Made by a program: the position numbers and the translations under genes. Shown in pieces: positions 1-8,376 of a stretch of DNA of 64,000 nucleotides (positions within the stretch are counted from its first letter, which is position 1; each line of letters opens with the position of its first letter). The notes below the pieces were generated by a model that saw nothing but the letters and a program-made list of their open reading frames with translations, was not told the origin of the DNA and made no database searches. This stretch comes from Agromyces rhizosphaerae (GTDB lineage Bacteria; Actinomycetota; Actinomycetes; Actinomycetales; Microbacteriaceae): assembly GCF_027925245.1 (NCBI RefSeq), contig NZ_BSDP01000001.1, positions 1,674,001 to 1,738,000 on the forward strand, read 5' to 3'.

Positions 1-638
1 GCGCGCGTCGCGGCCTGCTCCGAGGCGTCGTGCTGGGCCACCCGGTCGACGATCCAGGAGGCGAACGACGCGGTGACCACCCCGAGCAGCGCGATGCCCG
101 CGAACATGACGGCCGCGGCGACGAGCTGCCCGGTGGTCGTGACCGGCGTCATGTCGCCGTAGCCGACGGTCGTGATGGTGACGAGCGCCCACCAGAGCCC
201 CTCGCCGAGGGTGTCGATGTCTCCGTGCCCCCGCTCGGCGTCGACCATCGCGAGCGCGCCGAGGTAGACGATGAGCACCGATGCGCCGATGGCGTACTGC
301 ACCACGCGCCCGCGGAACGCGCCGCCCGTCGTGCGCTGGAGGATCGCGAACAGCGCGACGAGCCGGATGAGCCGCAGCGGCCGGAGGAAGGGCAGCAGCA
401 CGATCGCGAGGTCGGGCAGGTGCGCACGGAACCACGGCCACCGCGGCGAGGCGAGCGAGAGGCGGACCACGTAGTCGACGAGGAAGGCGACCCAGATCAC
501 CGCCATGACCGACTCCGCGGCGGCGCGCTCGGTGCCCCGCAGGTCGGCGAGCACCTCCCACGAGTACGCGACGAGGAACACGACCGCGCACGCGAGCAGG
601 GGCCAGTCGGTCAGCTTCCGCCAGCGCGCTTCGTCCAC
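1..638 (-). CDS. Voltage-gated potassium channel, 3' end outside window
   Basis: Minus-strand reading from a GTG at 638 gives a six-helix K+ channel subunit. It has an S4-like segment (LRPLRLIRLVALFAIL), a pore helix with the K+ selectivity filter TVGYGD, and an inner helix after it. Such channels pass K+ across the cytoplasmic membrane as tetramers. At least 212 codons are present and the reading frame runs off the left edge, so the C-terminal cytoplasmic part is not seen. The GTG is chosen because a TACACT -10 box ends six bases before it, which fits a leaderless transcript. The frame has no ATG near its start, so it is easily missed. Family call is firm from the filter; the exact start is inferred. 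Confidence 0.85.
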   Translation of the reverse strand, partial: MDEARWRKLTDWPLLACAVVFLVAYSWEVLADLRGTERAAAESVMAVIWVAFLVDYVVRLSLASPRWPWFRAHLPDLAIVLLPFLRPLRLIRLVALFAILQRTTGGAFRGRVVQYAIGASVLIVYLGALAMVDAERGHGDIDTLGEGLWWALVTITTVGYGDMTPVTTTGQLVAAAVMFAGIALLGVVTASFASWIVDRVAQHDASEQAATR

Positions 639-650
639 CGGGCGAGTGTA
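639..650 (-). promoter_or_regulatory. Leaderless -10 box of the K+ channel gene
   Basis: TACACT (minus strand, 650 to 645) followed by six bases and then the GTG start. This is the TANNNT-N6/7-start arrangement of actinobacterial leaderless genes. No -35 was recognised. Confidence 0.55.
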
Positions 651-754
651 GCCACGCCCCGGCGCCGGCCGGCACCGCGTGCGGCGCGGGCCTGTGGAGA
701 AGGCGGGGGCGGATGCCACGGGGCGCCCGCGGGCCCGGGGCCGCGAGACGCGGT

Positions 755-760
755 TACAGT
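755..760 (+). promoter_or_regulatory. -10 box for the Pif1-like helicase
   Basis: TACAGT, about 38 bases upstream of the chosen GTG at 799. A transcript starting near 767 would exclude longer N-termini and leaves GGGAG as ribosome binding site. Single-hexamer evidence only. Confidence 0.4.
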
Positions 761-798
761 GGGGGCGTCCGTCACCAGTCGCCGGGAGCCGTCAGCTC

Positions 799-2100
799 GT
801 GTCATCCGTCACCCTCACCCGCGAGCAGCAGGCCGTGTTCGCGATGATCGAGGGCACCCGCGACCACGTGTTCGTCACCGGGCGCGCGGGCACGGGCAAG
901 TCGACCCTGCTGAACCACCTGAACTGGCACACCTCGAAGCAGATCGTGATCTGCGCGCCGACCGGGGTGGCGGCGCTGAACGTCGGCGGGCAGACGATCC
1001 ACTCGCTGTTCCGCCTGCCGATCGGGGTCATCGCCGACCACGAGATCGAGCAGAACGACACGGTGCGCAAGCTCCTGAACGCGATGGACACGCTCGTGAT
1101 CGACGAGGTGTCGATGGTCAACGCCGACCTCATGGACGCGATGGACCGGTCGCTGCGGCAGGCCAGGCAGCGGCCGCACGAGCCGTTCGGCGGGGTGCAG
1201 GTGGTGCTCTTCGGCGACCCGTACCAGCTCGCGCCGGTGCCGGGCGGCGACCGCGACGAGCGGTCGTACTTCGCCGACACGTACCGCTCGATCTGGTTCT
1301 TCGACGCGAAGGTGTGGCGCGAGGCCGACCTGCGCATCGTCGAGCTCGGCGAGATCCACCGCCAGCACGACGACGAGTTCAAGCACATGCTGAACGCGGT
1401 GCGGCACGGCATGGTCACCGCCGAGATCGCCGGCGTGCTGAACGACGTGGGCGCCCGCCGGCCGCTGCCGGAGGACGGGGCGATCACGCTCGCGACCCGA
1501 AACGACACGGTCAATCGGATCAACGCGGCGCGGCTGCACCGGCTGCCGGGCACGTCGAAGGGCAACCCGGCCGAGGTGAACGGCGACTTCGGCGGGCGGG
1601 CCTACCCCGCCGACGAGCTGCTCGAGCTGAAGGTCGGCGCGCAGGTCATGTTCCTGCGCAACGACGTGTCGATGGCGGGCGAGCCGCCGCGGTGGGTGAA
1701 CGGCACCATCGGCACGGTCACCAACCTGAAGCGCGAACTGCGCGTCGAGATCGACGGCGACGAGGTCGAGGTCGAGCCGGCCACCTGGGAGAAGTTCAAG
1801 TACACGTGGGATCCGGTGCGCAAGCGCCTCGAGAAGGACATCGTGGCGGAGTTCACGCAGTTCCCGCTGCGGCTCGCGTGGGCCGTGACGATCCACAAGT
1901 CGCAGGGCGCGAGCTACGACACCGCGATCGTCGACCTCGGGCAGCGCGCGTTCAGCCCGGGGCAGACGTACGTGGCGCTCAGCCGGCTCACCGCGCTCGA
2001 CGGGCTGTACCTGCAGCGACCGTTGCGCCCGAGCGACGTGATGGTCGACGAGCACGTCGAGCGGTTCATGGCCGGGGCGCTGCGGCAACTCGCGGGCTGA
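799..2100 (+). CDS. Pif1/RecD2-like ATP-dependent DNA helicase
   Basis: 433-aa superfamily 1B helicase. Walker A GRAGTGKST is at residues 28-36, motif Ia APTGVAALN follows, the Walker B-like DEVSM is at 102-106, then FGDPYQLAPV. The C-terminal UvrD-like motifs are TIHKSQGASYD and YVALSR. Pif1-type enzymes unwind DNA 5' to 3' and act on forked or structured DNA in replication and repair. The protein is about the minimal length for the family with no extra N-terminal domain. A longer frame opens at 679, but a -10 box at 755 and a GGGAG site favour the GTG at 799. It is transcribed convergently towards the DUF4383 pair with a shared hairpin terminator between. Confidence 0.88.
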   Translation: MSSVTLTREQQAVFAMIEGTRDHVFVTGRAGTGKSTLLNHLNWHTSKQIVICAPTGVAALNVGGQTIHSLFRLPIGVIADHEIEQNDTVRKLLNAMDTLVIDEVSMVNADLMDAMDRSLRQARQRPHEPFGGVQVVLFGDPYQLAPVPGGDRDERSYFADTYRSIWFFDAKVWREADLRIVELGEIHRQHDDEFKHMLNAVRHGMVTAEIAGVLNDVGARRPLPEDGAITLATRNDTVNRINAARLHRLPGTSKGNPAEVNGDFGGRAYPADELLELKVGAQVMFLRNDVSMAGEPPRWVNGTIGTVTNLKRELRVEIDGDEVEVEPATWEKFKYTWDPVRKRLEKDIVAEFTQFPLRLAWAVTIHKSQGASYDTAIVDLGQRAFSPGQTYVALSRLTALDGLYLQRPLRPSDVMVDEHVERFMAGALRQLAG

Positions 2101-2128
2101 CGGCCGCGACTGCACCTGCGGTCGTGAG

Positions 2129-2181
2129 ACGGATGCCGCGAGCTCCCGTCGATCCCCATGGAGGGGGCCCGCGGCATCCGT
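2129..2181. terminator. Bidirectional terminator hairpin
   Basis: Perfect 12-base inverted repeat: ACGGATGCCGCG at 2129-2140 and its complement at 2170-2181, with a 29-base loop that can fold further. It lies between the convergent helicase gene (stop at 2100) and the small membrane protein gene (stop at 2184), so it can serve both. Confidence 0.7.
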
Positions 2182-2183
2182 GC

Positions 2184-2759
2184 CTAGTGGCCCGCGTGCT
2201 CCGAGTGGAGCTGCCCGTGCGGCACCGCGAGCTCCCCGGCCGCGGTGGCCGCGAGCGCGGGGGTGGCGAGCGCGGCGGTGAGGACCGCGCCCGCGAGCAT
2301 GCCGACCAGCGCGGGCCAGCGGTCGATCGTTCCCTGCCGAGGCGATCGCTCGCCGGGCACGCGCAGCGGTGCACGCAGTCGGAGCGCCGCCGCCGTGGCC
2401 GGCACGACGAGGAAGGCGCACGCCGCCAGCAACGGCCCGCCCGGGATGCCGAGCGCCGGCAGCAGGCCGGAGGACGCCGCGGCGGCGGCCGCGAGCAGCA
2501 GGACCACGACGACGGCGAGCGTCGTGCGCGGGAGCACGACGCGCCCGGCGCGCAGCGCGGCCACGCCCGCGCCGAGCGCGGCGACGCCGAGCCCGGCCAG
2601 GGCGAGCCCCGTGCCGCCCACCGCGCCGGCCGCGAGCGCCGCCAGCACCAGTCCCGCGCCGATTCCGGCGAGACCGGGCCAGCTGCGGAACACGCCGGTC
2701 GCGGTCCGGGCGCGCGAGGGCGCGCCCGGGGTCCGCGTCGGTGCGGCCGTCATGGTCAT
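2184..2759 (-). CDS. Small membrane protein of unknown function
   Basis: 191-aa Ala/Leu-rich membrane protein with about five hydrophobic segments and a short His-rich tail (PHGQLHSEHAGH). I do not recognise a named family. Its ATG overlaps the stop of the DUF4383 gene by four bases, so the two are translationally coupled and probably form one operon; the pairing suggests a common membrane role. The terminal histidines might bind a metal, but that is only a guess. The extreme composition makes remote homology hard to judge by eye. Confidence 0.7.
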   Translation of the reverse strand: MTMTAAPTRTPGAPSRARTATGVFRSWPGLAGIGAGLVLAALAAGAVGGTGLALAGLGVAALGAGVAALRAGRVVLPRTTLAVVVVLLLAAAAAASSGLLPALGIPGGPLLAACAFLVVPATAAALRLRAPLRVPGERSPRQGTIDRWPALVGMLAGAVLTAALATPALAATAAGELAVPHGQLHSEHAGH

Positions 2760-3163
2760 GCGGTCGCGACCCGGGCGGAGCGCTCCGCGCCGAGACCCGC
2801 GCCGACGAGCACGATGGCGCTGGCGAGGTGGAGGAAGTGGTCCGCCGTGTTGAGCGCCAGCACGTTCGCCGCCGTCCCGGCGAGGAAGAAGCCGGCGATC
2901 CCGAGCAGCAGGTAGGCCCCGCCGACCGTGGTGTTCGTCGCCTTCGCGGCGGGGACGCCGGCGAGACCGGCGATGAGCAGCGCCGCGCCGATCAGGATGT
3001 GGGCGATGTTGTGCAGCGGGTTCACCTCGAAGATGCCGAGGAGCAGCCCGCCCTCGGTGGCGAACAGCCCGACCCCGCCGGTGACGGCGAATCCGAGCAG
3101 CCCGACCAGTACGTAGACGGCGCCGAAGACGGTGCCGACGAGTCGGTTCGGTGACGTGATCAT
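2756..3163 (-). CDS. DUF4383 domain membrane protein
   Basis: 135-aa protein with four hydrophobic helices and the DUF4383 features: an N-terminal NRLVGTVFGAVYVLVGLLGF segment, a central NPLHNIAHILIG motif and a late NTADHFLHL motif. DUF4383 proteins are common, uncharacterised actinobacterial integral membrane proteins. The ATG at 3163 is preceded by AGGAGG at good spacing, so the much longer open frame upstream (to 3766) is not used. First gene of a two-gene operon with the small membrane protein downstream. Confidence 0.85.
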   Translation of the reverse strand: MITSPNRLVGTVFGAVYVLVGLLGFAVTGGVGLFATEGGLLLGIFEVNPLHNIAHILIGAALLIAGLAGVPAAKATNTTVGGAYLLLGIAGFFLAGTAANVLALNTADHFLHLASAIVLVGAGLGAERSARVATA

Positions 3164-3305
3164 GAGCGGTGCCTCCTGTTCGGCGCCCGGCGTGCCCGGG
3201 CGTTGCGAGGGATTCGGTGCGGGGCGCCCATCGGATTGGGTTCGGCGGGCGCCGGATCGCGCTGCTCGCGACGTCAACCCCGGCCGCCGGCCGCCCGGCC
3301 CGGGA

Positions 3306-3311
3306 TAGAAT
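3306..3311 (+). promoter_or_regulatory. -10 box for the serine-hydrolase-like lipoprotein
   Basis: TAGAAT in the sequence gggaTAGAATccgc, 28 bases before the ATG at 3339, which also has a G-rich ribosome binding site (GAGGGGG). A -35 was not recognised. Confidence 0.45.
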
Positions 3312-3338
3312 CCGCAGGAGCAGGTCTGAGGGGGCTGG

Positions 3339-4634
3339 ATGGCTGTTCGTTCTGGAGCACTACGTGCCGTCGTGGCGACCGTCACGACGGTCGCGCTGCT
3401 GCTCATCGCGGGGTGCACGGGGGCTCGCGGGGCGGCGGAGTCGCCATTCGACCAGGTCGACGGGCTCATCGGCGGCGACGTCGCGGACGAGCTCCGGTCG
3501 ACGCTGACCGAGGCGATGGAGCGCTCGGGTTCGAGCGGTGCGATCGCGGGCGTCTGGGCTCCCTGGTCGGGGTCGTGGGAGGTCGCGGTCGGCACCACGA
3601 CCCCCGACGGCGACACCCCGGTGAGCACCGACATGTCCTTCCGGGCGGGGCTCATCACCACCGGCATGGCGTGCACGGTGCTGCTGCGGCTCGTCGACGA
3701 GGGCAAGGTCCAGCTCAACCAGCAGGTCGGGCCGGTCGTGGGCGTGCCCGGGCTCGACGGCATCACCTTCGCCCAGCTCTGCCAGCAGACCAGCGGGCTC
3801 GGCGACTACTACGGGCCGATCCGCCGGTACCTCATCAGCAACCCCGAGCGGGTGTGGCCCGCCGCGGAGCTGCTCGCGAGCGGGCTCGCGCGCGACCGCG
3901 CGGGAGAGCCCGGCGAGAAGTGGTCGTACTCGCGCACCGCGACCATCCTGCTCGGCATCGCACTCGAGGAGGCCACCAACACCGAGTTCGCGGAGCTGCT
4001 GGCCCGCTACGTGTCCGGCCCGCTCGACCTGGGGGGCACCGCCCTGCCGTCGCCGACCGACGTGGAGCTGCCCGGCGCTGCCGCGGCGGGACTCGTCGCC
4101 ACCCCGGGCGGCGAGTCGAGGTGCACGACGCTCAGCGACGTGAGCAACCTGTCGTCGTCGGCCGGCTACGCCGCCTTCGGCGCGATCTCCAACCTCGAGG
4201 ACCTGCGCGTGTGGTCGCGGGCGCTCGCCACCGGCGTGCTCCTCTCCGAGCAGAGCGCGTCGGCCCAGTGGGCGACGGTGCCGAGGGGCACCTCGGCCGA
4301 GTCGTGGGAGTCGTACGGGCTCGGCGCGAGCGAGTTCGGCCCGATGCGCGGCATCGCGTCGGAGATCCCCGGGTCGCTCACCGCGGCCTACGCCGACCCC
4401 GAGACCGGCCTCACGGTCGTCGTGGCCCTGAACAACTCGACCGCCGGCGTCGACTTCGTGCGCAGGACGGCGCTCGCGCTCGCCTCGATCGGCTCGAAGG
4501 CGGATGCCGCCGAGGGGCGCGAGATGCCGCTGGTGGAGCTGCCGTGGTCGGTGGAGCAGATGCTCGAGGCGATGCGCGAGCAGGGTGTCTGCGAGCCGTC
4601 GGCCGCGGACGAGTCGGACGAGTCCGAGGGCTGA
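3339..4634 (+). CDS. Lipoprotein of the beta-lactamase/serine hydrolase fold, probably catalytically dead
   Basis: 431 aa. The signal peptide ends in the lipobox LIAGC (Cys26), so the protein is lipid-anchored outside the membrane. The rest aligns by pattern with class C beta-lactamase/DD-peptidase-like serine hydrolases: an FRxG start to motif 1, a helix with LVDEGKVQLN, LCQQTSGLGDYYG, and a WSYSRTATILLGIALEEATN segment. The catalytic SxxK tetrad, however, reads LITT (105-108), YxN reads YSR (197-199), and no KTG or HTG motif is seen near PGSLTAAYADPE. Loss at all three sites suggests a binding or structural role in the cell envelope rather than hydrolysis. Single gene with its own promoter. 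Confidence 0.75.
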   Translation: MAVRSGALRAVVATVTTVALLLIAGCTGARGAAESPFDQVDGLIGGDVADELRSTLTEAMERSGSSGAIAGVWAPWSGSWEVAVGTTTPDGDTPVSTDMSFRAGLITTGMACTVLLRLVDEGKVQLNQQVGPVVGVPGLDGITFAQLCQQTSGLGDYYGPIRRYLISNPERVWPAAELLASGLARDRAGEPGEKWSYSRTATILLGIALEEATNTEFAELLARYVSGPLDLGGTALPSPTDVELPGAAAAGLVATPGGESRCTTLSDVSNLSSSAGYAAFGAISNLEDLRVWSRALATGVLLSEQSASAQWATVPRGTSAESWESYGLGASEFGPMRGIASEIPGSLTAAYADPETGLTVVVALNNSTAGVDFVRRTALALASIGSKADAAEGREMPLVELPWSVEQMLEAMREQGVCEPSAADESDESEG

Positions 4635-4698
4635 CCCCGAGGCATCCGCCCCGCCGGTCGTGTAGACCGGAGTCGTCCGAACGAGGGGAACGGGCGAC

Positions 4699-5865
4699 AT
4701 GACGATCGACTACAGCGGGGTGGCGCGCACCAAGGACCCGGCCCGCACGAGCGAACGGCTGCTGCGGATGCGACACCGGCTGCGCGAGCTGCACGACAAG
4801 CGCACCGAGGGGTCGCTGATGCTCGCGACCTGGAACATCCGCGACTTCGACGGCAACCGCTTCGGGTGGGGTCCGCGGCTCGACGAGACCTTCTACTACC
4901 TGGCCGAGGTGTGCGCGTGCTTCGACCTGGTCGCCGTGCAGGAGGTGAACGACGACCTCGCGCCGCTCGAGCGCCTCGTCGAGATCCTCGGCCCGGCCGA
5001 GTGGGACTGGCTGGTCACCGACCTGACCGAGGGCAGGGCGGGCAACGGGGAGCGGATGGCGTTCCTGTACCGGCGCTCCCGGGTCTCCTTCCGCCACATC
5101 GCCGGCGAGGTGGTGCTGCCCGAGGGGCAGCTGATCGTGGGGGCGAAGCAGCTGTCGGAGGCGTCGGAGGCCGTCGCGGAGGGCGAGGCGCCCGCGGCGG
5201 TGGGCGAGGTCGCGGGCCGGCAGCAGTTCGCGCGCAGCCCGTTCCTCGTCGCGTTCCAGGCCGGCTGGTTCAAGTTCAGCCTCTGCACGGTGCACATCTA
5301 CTACGGCGACGAGTCGGGCGACCAGCTCGAGCACCGGGTGAACGAGATCAGGGGGCTGGTCGACTTCTTCGCCGACCGGCAGGACGACGAGGCGAAGGAG
5401 CGTCGGCGCCGCGCGGAGGCCGCGGGCACGCCCGGGCACGACACGCGGCTCGACGTCGAGAACTACATCCTGCTCGGCGACTTCAACGTGGTCTCCCCTG
5501 GCCATCGCACGATGGAGGCGCTCGAGCGTCGCGGGTTCACGGTGCCGCCCCAGATCAACGGCGACGCGATCCCCGACCGCGACCACTTCTACGACCAGAT
5601 CGCGGTGCGCACGAAGGACGAGCGCTTCCAGGTGCTCGAGGGCGGCATCGTCGACATGTTCGCCGACGTGTTCGGCGACGACGACGGCGACGTCTGGGCC
5701 GACGACGTGACCAAGCGCGACGACGACTCCGACGACCCCGACGAGGTGCGCAAGCGCTACGCGAAGTGGCGCAGCTGGCAGATGTCGGATCACAGCCCGC
5801 TGTGGATCCGCATCGACACCGACTTCGCCGACGAGTACCTCGAGTCGGTCGGCGCGCGCGGCTGA
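4699..5865 (+). CDS. Endonuclease/exonuclease/phosphatase (EEP) family protein
   Basis: 388 aa with the EEP fold signatures: ATWNIRDFD (metal-binding Asn), VAVQEV (catalytic Glu), LGDFNV (Asp/Asn pair) and the C-terminal SDHSPL (catalytic His). These Mg2+ enzymes cleave phosphodiester or phosphomonoester bonds in nucleic acids, lipids or small molecules; the substrate cannot be told from sequence. No signal peptide or membrane segment is seen, so it is probably cytoplasmic. The ATG at 4699 follows a GAGGGG site. It converges on the MarR gene with a six-base gap. Confidence 0.85.
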   Translation: MTIDYSGVARTKDPARTSERLLRMRHRLRELHDKRTEGSLMLATWNIRDFDGNRFGWGPRLDETFYYLAEVCACFDLVAVQEVNDDLAPLERLVEILGPAEWDWLVTDLTEGRAGNGERMAFLYRRSRVSFRHIAGEVVLPEGQLIVGAKQLSEASEAVAEGEAPAAVGEVAGRQQFARSPFLVAFQAGWFKFSLCTVHIYYGDESGDQLEHRVNEIRGLVDFFADRQDDEAKERRRRAEAAGTPGHDTRLDVENYILLGDFNVVSPGHRTMEALERRGFTVPPQINGDAIPDRDHFYDQIAVRTKDERFQVLEGGIVDMFADVFGDDDGDVWADDVTKRDDDSDDPDEVRKRYAKWRSWQMSDHSPLWIRIDTDFADEYLESVGARG

Positions 5866-5871
5866 GGCGGG

Positions 5872-6300
5872 TCAGCCGACGCCGGCGGATGCCGCCGCCA
5901 GGCGCCCCTGGAGGCGGCGGATCGCGGCCAGCGACTCGGCCAGTTCCGCGTCGTCGCCGAGCAGTCGGCGCAGGATGTCGCGGGTGGCCGCCTCGGCGGA
6001 AGCGAGCGCCGCGCGGCCCGGGTCGGTGAGCACCACGAGCGACGAGCGGCGGTCGGCGGGGTTGGGCCTGCGCTCGGCGACGCCTGCCCGTTCGAGCCGG
6101 TCGACCTGCTTGCTCGCGGCGCCGATGGTGACGCCCAGTTCGTCGCTCAGCTCCTGCACGCGGCCGGCGCCGTCGTGCCGGTCGAGCACGCGCAGCGCGA
6201 GCAGGGTGCCGAGCCCGACGTCGCCGCCGCGCACGAGTTCATGCTCGACCGCGTTCCAGAGGTCGGTCTCGAATCGGACCACGGTGTCGAGGAAGTCCAT
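5872..6300 (-). CDS. MarR-family transcriptional regulator
   Basis: 142 aa with a winged helix-turn-helix: [26 protein letters not shown] as the recognition region and [20 protein letters not shown] as the wing, the usual MarR pattern. Such dimers repress neighbouring genes and release DNA on binding small ligands. The ATG at 6300 is chosen because a -10-like TATATT lies upstream and because the frame above it would run through the probable operator. Divergent from the SnoaL-like gene; the shared intergenic palindrome implies that it controls both itself and that gene. Confidence 0.85.
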   Translation of the reverse strand: MDFLDTVVRFETDLWNAVEHELVRGGDVGLGTLLALRVLDRHDGAGRVQELSDELGVTIGAASKQVDRLERAGVAERRPNPADRRSSLVVLTDPGRAALASAEAATRDILRRLLGDDAELAESLAAIRRLQGRLAAASAGVG

Positions 6301-6330
6301 GTCGGTGGCAACGCGGTCGTCACTCAGAAC

Positions 6331-6350
6331 ATTCCCCGGAATATACTTCC
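6331..6350. promoter_or_regulatory. Probable MarR operator and overlapping divergent -10 boxes
   Basis: ATTCC-CC-GGAAT (6331-6342) is a perfect inverted repeat, and GGAA (6338-6341) also pairs with TTCC (6347-6350). TATACT at 6342-6347 is a -10 candidate for the SnoaL-like gene and the complementary TATATT (6345-6340) one for the MarR gene, so a bound dimer would block both. Confidence 0.5.
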
Positions 6351-6409
6351 CGTTCGTGCAGTTGACTCGAGCGACGGGGCGACCGCCCCGGAGACGAGAG
6401 GGGACCGAC

Positions 6410-6799
6410 ATGGACGCGAGCAGCGCAGAGCAGCGCAAGGCCGACGTGATGGCGTTCTACGACCAGATGTTCAACCGTTCGGAGCCGCGCGAGGCGATCG
6501 AGCGCTACGCGGGCGCCGAGTACATCCAGCACAACCCGGAGGTGGGCGACGGGAAGGAGGCGTTCATCGAGTACTTCGAGCGCATGGCGCGCGAGTACCC
6601 GGGCAAGCACGTCGAGTTCAAGCGCGCGTTCGTCGACGGCGACCACGTCGTGCTGCACTGCCACCAGACCTGGCCGGGCGACCTCGAGTACGCGGGCATC
6701 GACATCTTCCGCCTCGACGCCGACGGCAGGGTCGTGGAGCACTGGGACGTGCTGCAGGTGATCCCCGCGACCTCGAAGAACGACAACGGCATGTTCTGA
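6410..6799 (+). CDS. SnoaL-like / NTF2-superfamily protein
   Basis: 129-aa SnoaL-like cone-shaped barrel protein. Visible family features are [33 protein letters not shown], then [34 protein letters not shown] near the C terminus (given here as two family landmarks rather than one motif). Relatives include polyketide cyclases, isomerases and many stress-related proteins of unknown substrate. The ATG at 6410 follows GAGAGGGG. It is divergent from the MarR gene and is the most likely target of that regulator. No neighbouring biosynthetic genes help to define a substrate. Confidence 0.8.
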   Translation: MDASSAEQRKADVMAFYDQMFNRSEPREAIERYAGAEYIQHNPEVGDGKEAFIEYFERMAREYPGKHVEFKRAFVDGDHVVLHCHQTWPGDLEYAGIDIFRLDADGRVVEHWDVLQVIPATSKNDNGMF

Positions 6800-6819
6800 C
6801 CGGCCCTGTGGGCGGCTGA

Positions 6820-6850
6820 CGGATGCGGGCGGGTCGACCCGTCGCATCCG
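6820..6850 (+). terminator. Hairpin terminator after the SnoaL-like gene
   Basis: CGGATGCG (6820-6827) pairs with CGCATCCG (6843-6850), and the enclosed CGGGTCGACCCG is itself a palindrome. It sits 21 bases after the stop codon. Confidence 0.6.
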
Positions 6851-6917
6851 CTCGTCTGTCACCGGACTGTAATCCCCGTCGCAGCAGAGGACCGGGTGGA
6901 TGAGCGAGGCTTGAGGC

Positions 6918-7412
6918 ATGCGTAGAGCCATCGCCGCCGCAGCCCTGCTCGTCGTCGCCCTCACCGGGTGCGCGGCCACCACCGCCGCGCCCGAGCCGGT
7001 CACGACCGGCGAGGTCGTCGACTACGGGTTCGAGGGCGTCACGCTCGACGGCGCCGCGTTCGACGGCGCCGAGCTGCAGGGCGCGCCCGCCGTGCTCTGG
7101 TTCTGGGCGCCGTGGTGCCCCACCTGCCGGGCGCAGAGCGGCAACGTGTCGGCGCTCGCCGAGCAGTACGCGGGCGAGGTCGCCGTCGTCGGCGTCGGCG
7201 GGCTCGACGACGGCCCGGCGATCACCGAGTACGCGAACGGCGTGCCGCACGTGACGCACCTGCTCGACCCCGAGGGCGAGGTGTGGCGCCACTTCGAGGT
7301 CGCGCGGCAGAGCACCTACACCGTGCTCGACGCCGACGGGGCGATCGTGTTCGAGGGGTACCTCGCCGACGACGCGCTCAACGAACTCGTCGCGGGCCTG
7401 GCCGAGGGGTAG
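6918..7412 (+). CDS. Thioredoxin-like (TlpA/redoxin) lipoprotein
   Basis: 164 aa. A signal peptide ending in the lipobox LTGC anchors the protein outside the membrane. The thioredoxin fold carries the active site FWAPWCPTCRAQ (CxxC) and a late STYTVLDADG region with the conserved cis-Pro position changed to Thr-Tyr. Extracytoplasmic redoxins of this type reduce or exchange disulfides of exported proteins or apocytochrome c. The CcdA-like gene starts three bases after its stop, and such a membrane protein is the known electron donor for these redoxins, so the two probably form one reductive pathway. Confidence 0.85.
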   Translation: MRRAIAAAALLVVALTGCAATTAAPEPVTTGEVVDYGFEGVTLDGAAFDGAELQGAPAVLWFWAPWCPTCRAQSGNVSALAEQYAGEVAVVGVGGLDDGPAITEYANGVPHVTHLLDPEGEVWRHFEVARQSTYTVLDADGAIVFEGYLADDALNELVAGLAEG

Positions 7413-7415
7413 TCC

Positions 7416-8369
7416 GTGGACGCCGGAACGGTGGGGCTCGCGCTCGGCGCCGGCATGCTCGCCGCGCTCAACCCGTGCGGGTTCGTGCTGCTGCCCGCCT
7501 ACCTCTCCCTCTTCGTGCTCGACGGCCGGGAGCGCACCCGCCGCGTCGCCGCGCTGCGCGCGCTGCGCGCCACGGCCGCGCTGACCCTCGGGTTCGCCGT
7601 GGTCTTTGCCGTGTTCGGCCTGGCCGTTGCGCCGGTCGCCGCCTCGGCGCAGGCGTACCTGCCGTGGTTCACCGTGGTGCTCGGCGTGGCCGTCGCGGGC
7701 GCCGGCCTCTGGGTGCTGTTCGGCGGGAAGCTGCCCGCACTCCGGATCGGCCGGTTCGGCGGCCGCGACCGCCCGATCACGGCGAGCTGGCTCTCGATGA
7801 CGCTGTTCGGGATGAGCTACGCGGTGGCCTCGCTCACCTGCACCATCGCGCCGTTCCTCGCCGTGGTCGTCGCCGCCTTCCGCTCCGGCTCGATCGGCGC
7901 GGGCGTCGCGCTGTTCGTCGCCTACGCGCTCGGCATGGGCGTCGTGGTGGGCGCCGCGGCGCTGGCGGTCGCGCTGGCGCGCGACGGGCTGATCACCCGG
8001 ATGCGGGGGGCCGGCGCCTGGCTGCCGCGCGTCGGCGGTGCGGTGCTGCTGCTCGCCGGCGCCTACGTGGCCTGGTACGGGGCGTGGGAGCTGCGCGTGC
8101 TGTCGGGCGGCGAGGCCGCCGACGTGATCGTGGCGGGTGCGGCGGCCGTGCAGCAGTGGCTCGCGGCGCAGGCGGAGTTCATCGGGGTGGCGGGCATCGC
8201 GGTCGTGCTCGCGCTGCTCGTGTTCGTCGCGGTCGTGCCGCGGCGGCGCCGGCGTGCCGCGGAACAGGCGGATGCCGCGGAGCGGGCGGATGCGGCGGAG
8301 CGGGCGGATGCCCCGGAGGCGTCCGACGCCCCCGCCGAGCTCGTGCAGGAGGACGAACCCCGGGCGTGA
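7416..8369 (+). CDS. CcdA/DsbD-type thiol-disulfide electron transporter
   Basis: 317 aa with six predicted transmembrane helices. The first helix carries LNPCGFVLLPAYLSLF and the fourth ASLTCTIAPFLAVV, the paired cysteine sites of CcdA/DsbD that pass electrons from cytoplasmic thioredoxin to the outside. It starts at a GTG three bases behind the thioredoxin-like lipoprotein gene and is surely co-transcribed. A further C-terminal helix (AGIAVVLALLVFVAVV) is followed by a charged, repetitive tail built on ADAAERADA units, which is unusual for the family and is encoded by tandem copies of GCGGATGC(C/G). Confidence 0.85.
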   Translation: MDAGTVGLALGAGMLAALNPCGFVLLPAYLSLFVLDGRERTRRVAALRALRATAALTLGFAVVFAVFGLAVAPVAASAQAYLPWFTVVLGVAVAGAGLWVLFGGKLPALRIGRFGGRDRPITASWLSMTLFGMSYAVASLTCTIAPFLAVVVAAFRSGSIGAGVALFVAYALGMGVVVGAAALAVALARDGLITRMRGAGAWLPRVGGAVLLLAGAYVAWYGAWELRVLSGGEAADVIVAGAAAVQQWLAAQAEFIGVAGIAVVLALLVFVAVVPRRRRRAAEQADAAERADAAERADAPEASDAPAELVQEDEPRA

Positions 8370-8376
8370 CGCCCGG

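Noticed and set aside
30..2915. A 961-codon plus-strand open frame across the K+ channel, helicase and membrane protein genes
   Set aside because: It overlaps well-supported genes in other frames, has an Arg/Gly/Asp-heavy shadow composition, and shows no family pattern. High GC leaves few stops in secondary frames.
8265..8330. A short tandem repeat near the 3' end of the CcdA-like gene as a separate repeat element
   Set aside because: It is in-frame coding sequence for an Ala/Asp/Arg tail and uses the word GCGGATGC common in the whole window.
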